Notes under the pieces: generated by a model
Databases searched by the model: none
Told to the model about the DNA's origin: nothing
The model's input: only the letters and a program-made list of their open reading frames with translations
Program-made: the position numbers and the translations under genes
Assembly (NCBI GenBank): GCA_015501595.1
Contig: JADNRX010000654.1
Coordinates: 1-27,803, forward strand
Length of the DNA stretch: 27,803 bases
Direction of reading: 5' to 3'
Source of the DNA: Hymenopellis radicata
Taxonomy: Eukaryota; Basidiomycota; Agaricomycetes; Agaricales; Physalacriaceae
Shown here: positions 19,740 to 27,803 of the stretch, piece after piece
Numbering within the stretch: position 1 is the first letter of the stretch
Layout: each line of letters begins with the position of its first letter

Positions 19740-22230
19740 CAAATCGAGAACGGAGGAATGATGAGAGGACTGGGATGCGGAGTTTGAAATCGTACTTTGA
19801 TGCGATCGCGCACGGGCCCACCTCGAGGGCCTCTGGACTCCTCTCTAGTCATAACGCGCACCCTTCTCATAACCTCGGCTCCAGCGCGTACGTCGCACTT
19901 CTTCCTCTCACCAAAGCGCAAACCGCGGATCATACTCCCTGACAAAACACGCCGAGAGCGTTCGTACATTCCAAACAAACCGGATGGCGGCTAGTTCGAC
20001 GGAGTGTCGATTGGCGGGAGACTACCTATGGGCAATTTGCGGCGGGATGACCAACACCGGCTTATTGGAGTACTTGCGCGAGGAGCCGGCTGCTGAACGA
20101 CGGGATTTGGAGCTGTCTTTTGAGCGCACACCGTGAGCTTTTCAGTTTTAGACATTCATGCCGGGACTAGAATATTCAGCTGCGTGCGCGACATCAACTT
20201 CTTCCCCCATATCCTCCTTCCTATCACTGCTTCTCTCAACTTGAAATGGACGTCTCTTATTCTCCCCCTGATTACTTACGATGCGGGTCGGATAGCACAG
20301 CGGCTACTCTACCTTGCAGTAATCATTGTTAGCGTTCAACTTTTTGTTTCCAATGCATACCTCGCGCTTGTCGATTGCTATCTTGTGCGTTCCGGGTCGG
20401 GGCGGACTGACCCGGTCCTCTTCAGCATTCCTTCTCACTGGGCTTCTTCTCTGCCTCCCTCTTGTCTTCTTCATCATTTATCTCCTTCTGCAACATGTAC
20501 CACCTTGACAGTCTTAGACTCATCCTCTTCAAGATGGAACACAGAACCCTCACAGTCTGAGTACGTCTTCTCTTCGTCCAACCTGGATTTGAGGTCAAGA
20601 CGCTCAGGTGATGGTGGCATCATGTCCCAACCCAGATAATACCATATCAACATTCATGCTCACTGCGGTCGGATGGCGTAGCTGTTACCACCGTTCTGAT
20701 AAACCATCGTATGGCAATTTTTGCATGACGCTACCGGTCTACTTGAGTCAAACTTCCGCCTTGTTCGTACTCGCTTGTATGCCCAGATAGCTCATCGTGT
20801 CTGGCCATTGTGTCCGCGTCGAAGTTCTATCTCCAGCTTTTGCTTCGTTTTACGCCTGACTGAGAATACGTGCAATCCCCTTGGACAAGTCCTTGCGGCT
20901 CGCTATTCCTCACCCCGACGACGTGGAGTCCGTCTTCTTCCTTTCCTGTCCTTCGCTACGGATACAACTTCATCTTCGCCGTCTTCAACTCGTATCCCTC
21001 CTCTGAGTCAAGCAGCTCCTCGGGGCAACAACCTCACCACCTCGCCACCAAGCCTCATGATACAGGTCAGCGAGGAGGACGTCTTCCGGGAGGAGCATGT
21101 CGAAGGACGAGTGACAGGAGGAAGAGGATGCCGCCTCGCATTCTGTATGGTGGAGGAGCTAGTGGAGCTAAGGATAGGACGCATTGTCAAGGTGGTGAAG
21201 GTCAGCATATCTGATTCTTCGCCATCCATAACGGTCGGATAGCTTTGTCGGGTCCACGTCTTCGTCATGTGTGCGGCGTGCGCGCCTCACCAATACCACG
21301 TGACCTCTGCCCTCATCGACACACACGTCCTGGTCTTCCTCCGCCTGTGTTGCCGTAGCCTGCTCCTCCTGATCACACTGTCACCACACCCTCGGAATGC
21401 AAATTGGACGTGCTAGATTGGCAGTGCATATTTGTGGTCGTTTAGCTGAGAAGCTAAGTAGCTGAATACCAGAGAAAACGGGGCATCCCGGCGAAAAGCG
21501 TTTTAAATGTTGTTACTAACACACGATTTTCAACGGAAATCCGGGATGTCTGACAAAACACTCTCCTGTTTTTTAGCGCCGGACTTTTTTAACCTACTTG
21601 GCTGCATGAAAGGATACCGACGCCCGTCCTTTGACAAGCGACCCCCTCCACTTACCTGGCGCTGCTCCTTTCTTGTGGATCGTCCTTTCTGCATCCTCGG
21701 CCCCAACTCATCACCGTCCTCTCGTTCATTATGTTCTCGTCTTCAGTGATGACCGTCGAACCCCTCGCACACCCGCGCAGGGATTGTCGAAATTTCTTGA
21801 CGAGTACTTTTCCCATTATGCCGGTCTGATAGCCTAGTGGCTGCCTACCCAGCAATTGATGATTGGCTCTAAGTAATCTTTTTGTTGGTGCCAACATGCA
21901 TGACTCCCTTTAAGCTTTCTATCGAGGCTGTTGGTCTTTCACGCGGGCCCTACTCTTCCCCAGACTTGAGGCTTATACTTAGACGGCGATAGTGTTATCG
22001 ACAAGGTCAATACACCAGTGACCAATGTCAGCATATGAAACTCTCCGGCATTCGTTACGGTCAGATAGCTTAGTCGTTACTGTATCAGGCCGTAATGGGT
22101 AGTACAAGGAATGTTCTTTTGCTGTTGACAATCATTTGGGAAAAAAGGCAGCTGAGCCCAAGCCTTATTGCGTGTCGTGCTCAGTTCCTGCAACTGTGGT
22201 ATACATTCCCAACCACGGTTAAGGAACTCA
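19740..22230 (+). repeat. Composite repeat, copy 2 (end of A, B, C)
   Basis: Only the last part of module A remains (about 19740-19800, with ATGATGAGAGG and GGAGTTTGAAATCGTAC). A linker shared with copy 3 follows (CTCCTCTCTAGTCATAACGC), then module B from GGATGGCGGCTAGTTCGACG at 19981 to about 21190, and module C to the common end near 22225. tRNA-head-like motifs occur at 20284-20312, 20666-20690, 21230-21250 (partial), 21823-21848 and 22060-22083. The GAGA hairpin is at 21441-21458. The first half of C is shortened compared with copy 1, and about 100 bp at 21470-21590 is unique to this copy. Open stretches such as 20721-21242 are not maintained in the other copies. Confidence 0.78.
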
Positions 22231-23104
22231 ATGGACTCTGTCTAGTCAAGAATCAATTCTGGATACAAGAGGACGAGTCACGACACGGCGAGGAAATGTA
22301 AATCGAGCCCGTATCCTGTTTGCGGCGCATCTACATGCCCGAAATGTGGATAGCAAAAGACATAGCGGATCTTTTGTTTTGGCATGTAGCAGCTTAACAC
22401 GTCAGATAAACGGCCACAATCTCGTTCACCGCATCCTACTCCTTGCACTTCCAAAGTCGAGTGTTAGGCATGAAAAAGTTGATGCACATATACTAGCTAG
22501 ATCTAATGGTTCTGGTGGTCTGGGAAAAGGTTAGTACTAAGAACGAAGAGGAAGAGGATACTTACGCTGAAGGAGACTCTGTATCGAGAGGTCCATGTTG
22601 GCGCGTCCGAGACCACGGCACAGAGGTCTTGATCTCCTTTCTTTCAGCACACCTCGTCGTGCAATATCTCTCCTGATGTCGAAAGGAGCCCTAATCCACG
22701 GGGTACAGGCAAAAAGCGCCAGGTCCTCTTTCGCGAGAAATAATAGCTCACCTACCAGCAATTCAGCCGCTGAACAGGGTGAAGGAAACGAATGGAACCA
22801 GGGAGGAAGAAGTTGATGTTGAACTTGCAGCAAGCGCCGCACGCCGCATGTCTTGGTCCCGGTTTGTAGACCAGAAATTGGGGCGGCACAAGCACTGGTC
22901 CGAATCCTGCGTACCTCCTTGTCCAGCGGCGGGTTACTCAAACGAGTCGGTGCTTCGCCGAGGGACTTCTCAGTCTCCCTACGTCTTCGCTATCCGTGTC
23001 TCACTGCTTCCTTTGACCGCCCGCCGTAGTCACTCTCGGAGTAACATCAGCTTTTGTTCAACAGCTGAGTTGTACTGTATGTCTGCACGAACATCAAAAC
23101 TGCA
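22231..23104. other. Spacer between repeat copies 2 and 3
   Basis: At 22381-22419 an inverted piece matches the hairpin-motif variant at 5351-5384 (reverse complement TGTGGCCGTTTATCTGACGT). A minus-strand stretch open for 134 codons (22941-22537) contains an ATG at 22596 followed by a good donor (GTAAGTAT, 22566-22559), which could be the first exon of a lost gene, but nothing downstream continues it. I cannot assign any product. Confidence 0.3.
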
Positions 23105-26090
23105 CCATCCCAGCGCGTTCATGTGGAGAAGTGGCGCGGACACAATGAGTAGATATAGGAGAGAATGCTCAACTGTAGAGATGGATGTCTGCGCGTAGAT
23201 AGACCTGAGCGGACGGGTAAGGCGAACTAACACCTGCTGAAGAGGGATATACAAAAGGGACACCCATAGTCGTAACGTCGGGAGCAGACATAACGCGAGC
23301 GACATGATATCATGGCATCCAGATATATTTCGAGCACGACTATACCTCATGTAGGCTGTAGAGTATTAAAGTCCTATGTCGGTACCCACACGTATGCTGG
23401 AATTAGGCATAAGCATAGTCGATGAGCGCTGAAAGATCACGTACCCTGCCGAGGCCTGTGGTAACACCGCTTCATCTCGAAGGTATCATGACGGGAAAGG
23501 TTTACATTGTTGTGCGGCCGTGAGCGGATCGTCGTCGCGGGTGAGTGGCATTGTGGTCCTTGACTAGCGTCCTCAGTACATTGTGTGTACCGCGCCTGGC
23601 AGGGACCCGTCGTCGTAGTCGTTCCACTCCGCGCTGCTCCAAGTGTGCTCCCTAATGCGTGTTGGTCCTCGTCTGTCGGCATAGTCGATCGTTCAGAAAA
23701 GAACCATGTTTTCAGCAGTCAAAATTCTTATGTTGAATTGCTCGCCAGCACCGAGAGCAGCAAGTTGCGGACGGATGATGAGGGAAGACGAAAGCAGAAT
23801 CGACTTCGGAGTTTGAAATGGTACGGCCCCACCGCTGACGGCTCTTAACTCCTCTCTAGTCATAACGCGCACGCTTCTCTCAGCCTCGCCTCCAGCGCGT
23901 ACGTCCTCACTTAAGGGATGGCGGCTAGTTCGACGGAGTGCTCAAGAATTCCTACGGGCACTAGGCGGCGGGATGACCAACGCCGGCTTATTGGAGTACT
24001 TGGGCGACGAACCGACTGCTGAACGACGGGATTTGGACCTGTCTTTTGAGCGCGTACCGTGAGCTTTTCGGTTTTAGACATACATGCATATTCAGCGTGC
24101 GCAACGTCGACTTCTTCCCCTACATCCTCCTTCCTATCGCCGCTTCTCTGAACTTGAAATGGACCATTCTCCTCCTGATTACTACTTACGATGCAGGTCG
24201 GATAGCTCAGCGGCTACTCTACCTAGTAGTAGGTATTGATGTCATCATTTTTGTTTCCAATGCATACCTCGCGTCACCCTCTTGTCGATAGCTATCTTCT
24301 TTGTTGTGCGTTCAACCGGGTCGAGGCGGACTGTGTCCCGGTCTTCTTCAGCATTCCTTCTCACTGGGCTTCTTCTCTACCTCGTTCTTGTCTCCTTCAT
24401 TCTTTATATCCTTCTGCAACATGTACCATTTTCCTCCGTCGTTCTTCTCCCGGGCCGTTGGACTCACCCTCTTCAAGATGGAATACAGAACCCTCACAAT
24501 ACGTCTTCTCTTCGTCCAACCTGGGTTTGAGGTCGAGACTGACGCGCACAGCGTTGGGGTAATGCATCCCAGATAATTCCGTATCAACATCCATGCTCGC
24601 GGTCGGATGGCGTAGCCGTTATCACCGTTCTAATAGACCAGCTCGAGTGGCAATTTTTGCAATCACACGACGGGTCTACTTGAGTCAAACTGCCTTGTTC
24701 GTACTCGCTCGTGTGCCCAGATAGCTCATCGTGTCTGGCCATTGTGCGGTTGCCGAGACGTCTTTTTTCTGCTTCTTACGCCTCACAACCTGACTGAGAA
24801 TAAGTGCAATCCCCCTTAGACAAGTCCTCGCGGCTCCCTATTCCTCACTCCGACGACGTATCCTTCGGGTCCATGACTCTCATTGCGACTACGGACACAA
24901 CTTCATCTTCGCCGTCTTCCTCCTCCGAGTTAACTGGCTCCTCAGGGCAACAACCTCTCCACCTCGCCACCAAGCCTCACACTTACTGACACCCACCTCA
25001 GTGGTTACAGGTCAGCGAGGAGGACGTCTTCCGGGAGGAGCATGCCGAAGAAGTCGCTTGTAGAAGAGGACCTCAAAGGAGGAAGAGGATGCCACAGTGC
25101 ATGGTCAGAATATAGAAAGAGCTACGGGTGCGTGGTGGCCGTACCCCCGGCGTCTCTCCCCGCGTCTACTCTTCAAAGCTTGCCTGTCTGTCGCGCGCAC
25201 GGTTTTATCTTCACACGCGCTCCTCCGGACGCATCCCTCATTGACGCACGCGTCCTCGTCTCCCTCTCTCTCATCCCTTGCTCGTCTGTGTCGCCCTCTC
25301 TTACCCTAAATTATCTATGTGCACGCTGGCACAATACAAGCTCTCGTTATATGGCCAGATGCCTCATCGAGTTTGGCTATCTATCTGCGTGTGCGAGGCA
25401 GAATTTTTTCCCACACCCTCAGAATGCAATTGGACGTTACGAACAGGATTTGCAGTATCAGACTGTGGGCGCTTAGCTGAGAAGCTAAGGAGCTGAACGT
25501 GAGTGGGCTTGTCAAGTTTTTCGTGATACGGAACTTGATGCGCCCCGACAGCGCCCGTGAATGGGGCGCAGACTTGGCGATAGTGGATGCTGCAGTCGCA
25601 TCAAAGGGTACTATCCTCAGCGCCGTCTCATCAGCCTCACCTCATACTGTCTTCTTACCCCTCGCGTTGACTCACTCGTCGTCCCACTTTCACGACTACT
25701 ACTCGGCCCCAACTGTGGGTCGCATAGCGTAACAGCTATCATTCCCTCCTTGCATTGTATATGATTCCAAGTTTTTCGTGGCTGCCGACATGCATAGTTT
25801 CTTTTGAGCTTTTTACCAATGTTCGCCTTTCATCGGGCCCTAGTCTTGCCCGGAGAGGCTTAGACTGGGACGAGGTCAATATACCCGTGACAAAGGTCAG
25901 CATATCTGATTCTTCGCCATCCCGCACGGTCGGATAGTAGCTCACTTGTCGACCGTGATGTCATGAAAAGTGGATCCATTTTTATCGATGATGACTTTCG
26001 TTAGGTCGCTCGACGCTTTCACTTTCGAGCGTGTTGTGTCCATTCAGACGACGTATATACACTCCCAACCGTGGTCACGTAGTTCAGCCT
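23105..26090 (+). repeat. Composite repeat, copy 3 (modules A, B, C)
   Basis: This is the most complete copy in order. Module A spans about 23115-23820, the linker CTCTAGTCATAACGCGCACG lies at 23855-23874, module B runs from GGATGGCGGCTAG (23917) to about 25110, and module C from ACTCTTCAAAGCTTGCCTGT (25167) to CTCCCAACCGTGGTCACGTA near 26072. tRNA-head-like motifs lie at 24195-24223, 24601-24627, 25718-25744 and 25928-25945 (partial). The GAGA hairpin is at 25472-25489. Module C here lacks about 200 bp present at 16.5-16.7 kb in copy 1. No reading frame is kept across copies, so no encoded protein can be proposed. Confidence 0.78.
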
Positions 26091-26707
26091 CAATTTATGT
26101 GTCACTTCATGCATCATGCATTCGACTCTCGTTTTTCCTCGCCTCTCTGGGTATGGGCCAGAGTTGATACACTATGCATTAGTTTTTATGTCAGATTGCC
26201 AACTGCGGAAAGAACAAGGAAAGAAGAGCAAGAAGTTGTGAGATGGGAAGGCAGTCGATCGTGAAATCAACAAAAAAAAAGATGTTCACTCACGAATCCG
26301 ACTAAAGATGACCACATAACATCTGGGCTACGTGGCCACACTCCTTGACCATCGAGGATATCCAAGGTCGGATTCTGAGGGGATACTTGGGCAAAAATTA
26401 CTATTTGGCAGCCACTCAATGCATGCACAGCCAGACTCGTAAGGCAGATATCCGGCCATACACGACATACCTGTGCATGGATGACCAAGAAGATAAAGAA
26501 GAATGTCAATGATGTTCGCAGTGCGAGAGGAAGAGACACACGGAAAGCCAGTACCGAAGCACTGAAGCAACTTGATGTTTCTCATGTCAGTCTCCGTGAG
26601 ACAGAGTGCTGAGCGCTGAGTAGTAAGTACTGAGTGAGTGCTCATTGTCGTGATTGAGAAATTGACAGGCAAACGTTACACAAAAAGTGGAAACTGCAGC
26701 CTAACAC
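26091..26707. other. Unassigned sequence between repeat copy 3 and tRNA-Asp
   Basis: Minus-strand open stretches of 90 and 114 codons overlap here (26267-26539, 26328-26672), one containing a hydrophobic run (LTFFFIFLVIHAQ) just before a possible donor, CAG/GTATGT. No family is recognised and no complete exon chain can be built. Confidence 0.3.
26682..26686 (-). terminator. Pol III T-run terminator
   Basis: On the minus strand five Ts follow the tRNA-Asp 3' end by about 21 bases, fitting a Pol III stop. Confidence 0.65.
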
Positions 26708-26805
26708 CTCTCTGGCTGGGAGTCGAACCCAGCTTTCGCGCGCAATGGTTTAAACGTTCCTATGAGGATGACAGGCGCGTGTACTAACCGATATACTACC
26801 AGAGA
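26708..26805 (-). tRNA. tRNA-Asp(GTC): tRNA-Asp (GTC) with 26-nt intron
   Basis: The acceptor strands TCTCTGG and CCAGAGA pair perfectly. The D arm, anticodon stem (CGCGC/GCGCG) and T arm (CTGGG-TTCGACT-CCCAG) are identical to the gene at 4683-4779. The anticodon GTC is read from 26772-26770. The intron occupies 26768-26743, at the canonical site one base after the anticodon, and shows no clear resemblance to the 25-nt intron of the other copy. Excluding the introns, the two tRNAs differ at a single acceptor-stem base (T4 versus C4, both able to pair with G69). The discriminator base is G. Confidence 0.95.
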
Positions 26806-27328
26806 TGCACCTTAACATTGTCAAGCTGATGCTCGGATTTCAGATGCGAGTTTGCGTTAGAACCCATGGCAAGTAACATCAGGATTGCTCGAGATTAATC
26901 TTTTGATTACTCAAGGCCAATATGAGGTACGCCTTTTCGCTTTCCATGCTCACAGCATCCTCACCAACAGTACTCATTACAGATCCTTCGGGTCTAAAAT
27001 GCTGTACTTCTGGTTCGTTACCCGCCGGGTCGCAAAATGAACCAGGTGAGACTCTTCTGCCTCCGGGACGTTATCCTCGCTCACCGCGAGACTTTGACGT
27101 GGTCAGCTCTCAGCGCCACATCTTTTTCTTAGGTCGATCGTTTATTTCCATACCTGGCGGGCAGCTTAGGTATGCAGCCGAGGATGTCTCGCATCCCTCA
27201 GCTCTTACTGTGCCCCGCCAGGTGCGTTCTTGTATTTATTCTCTTAGGCTCAGTCTCTTACTGTTTCACACCAGTGTTGTATTCTCGTCGATTGCGAAAT
27301 AAATTTCCATCTAACGACTCATACGATT
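26806..27328. other. Unassigned upstream region with a long open stretch
   Basis: A plus-strand frame is open from 26922 to 27302 (126 codons, with GETLLPPGRYPRSPRDFDVV in the middle) but has several internal donor and acceptor-like sites and no recognised family. It could be 5' leader or an upstream exon of the gene starting at 27329. Confidence 0.25.
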
Positions 27329-27803
27329 ATGCCCGGACATGCCGAAGGCAGCAAAAAGCGAAAAGCCGGAGACTGTTCTATCCCTGACATCCCTGACTCA
27401 GAACTCACGGAGGAGCAGTATTGCGAAGCTGTACGGAAAACCCTCGAAGAGATCGTCAGTCGATACCGTGAGGGACGGGCGTCCAAAGTTGACATTCAAA
27501 CCACGGTCGTTGCCTACATCGGCGGTGTTTCCGAAGCCGGGACTGTACGACTTCAGCGGACGTAACGAGCTCAAGCCGTGGTTCGAGCAACTCGAGAGCG
27601 ACGCTAGACGTCTCGAGCGAGCCAAGCAACGAGGGAAAGAGTTGGGAAAGTCGCGAAAAGATGACGACGACGTATCCGGAGGAGAAGAGACCGTCGACGA
27701 GGAAGAGGACGGTGATGACCACGAAGAGAGTGTCAAACCCGGAGTTAAACGCAAACGGGCAGAGACACCCAATTCCCCAATAGTTCGCTCTCAGAATATG
27801 AGA
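27329..27803 (+). CDS. Hypothetical acidic/basic nuclear-type or Gag-like protein, 5' part
   Basis: The product starts MPGHAEGSKKRKAGD, with an early basic cluster. It then has a helical charged region (LTEEQYCEAVRKTLEEIVSR), a segment PGLYDFSGRNELKPWFEQLE, a long charged coiled coil (ARRLERAKQRGKELGK), an acidic run (about 27678-27731) and a second basic cluster (KRKR). It is open to the window edge. The frame changes between about 27454 and 27537. Either an 82-nt intron is removed (27455-27536, GTCAGT to GAAG, phase 0), or one base is wrong near 27530, because the skipped sequence also reads as plausible protein. The style resembles Gag-like or orphan proteins of agaric retroelements, but this is inference from composition only. 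Confidence 0.45.

Noticed and set aside
21470..21590. A possible tiny inverted-repeat element around CATCCCGG and CCGGGATG unique to repeat copy 2
   Set aside because: Only 8 bases pair well, no target duplication, and the ends cannot be defined.
22537..22941. 134-codon open frame on the minus strand in the spacer
   Set aside because: Product is not recognisable, composition is not protein-like overall, and no exon chain continues it.
15139..26090. Full tRNA-derived SINE assignment for the motif units, or a Helitron for the whole repeat
   Set aside because: No B box was found at the expected distance, no poly-A or tRNA-like 3' tail is seen, and no TC and CTRR ends with a terminal hairpin could be identified.
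26267..26672. Overlapping minus-strand open frames with a hydrophobic segment
   Set aside because: No consistent start, no family, and the hydrophobic run alone is too little evidence for a gene.

Overview
This looks like nuclear DNA of a filamentous basidiomycete, probably an agaricomycete. Reasons: genes cut by many short introns (about 46-60 nt), spliced products that match secreted enzymes typical of such fungi (bicupin oxalate decarboxylase, GH92 mannosidase), and two intron-containing tRNA-Asp genes with Pol III T-runs. There are no bacterial features.

Layout. Positions 1-3.2 kb are gene-poor, with scattered fragments of a dispersed repeat. About 3.3-4.6 kb is an inverted copy of one repeat module, ending 65 bp upstream of a tRNA-Asp gene (4683-4779). 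Positions 4.8-6.3 kb hold repeat debris. A four-exon gene of unknown function can be assembled on the minus strand at 6361-7112. The gene-rich core follows: a 17-exon secreted oxalate decarboxylase (8003-10173, +) converging on a 21-exon secreted GH92 alpha-mannosidase (10856-14340, -). The mannosidase carries one frame lesion. A 352-bp MITE with perfect 33-bp inverted repeats sits 113 bp upstream of its start. Beyond the MITE lies a broken uracil-DNA glycosylase fragment.

From about 15.1 to 26.1 kb the window is dominated by three direct copies of a composite repeat of about 3 kb (15139-18355, 19740-22230, 23105-26090), separated by spacers of about 1 kb. The copies share left module A, middle module B (absent from copy 1) and right module C, and a common right end. 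They carry many copies of a short motif resembling the 5' part and A box of a tRNA gene, plus a hairpin with a GAGA tetraloop that is conserved with covariation. Copy 1 is interrupted by a 544-bp hAT-like non-autonomous element with an 8-bp target duplication. A second tRNA-Asp gene (26708-26805, -) has nearly the same exons but an unrelated intron. The start of a further gene runs off the right edge (27329 onward).

How the genes work together: the two well-supported enzymes are both predicted to be secreted, one removing extracellular oxalate and the other trimming alpha-mannose from glycans. They converge but show no sign of co-regulation. Most of the rest is a repeat-rich compartment of nested elements. 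Exon models were built by hand from splice consensus, reading frame and family resemblance; no alignment or transcript data were used.
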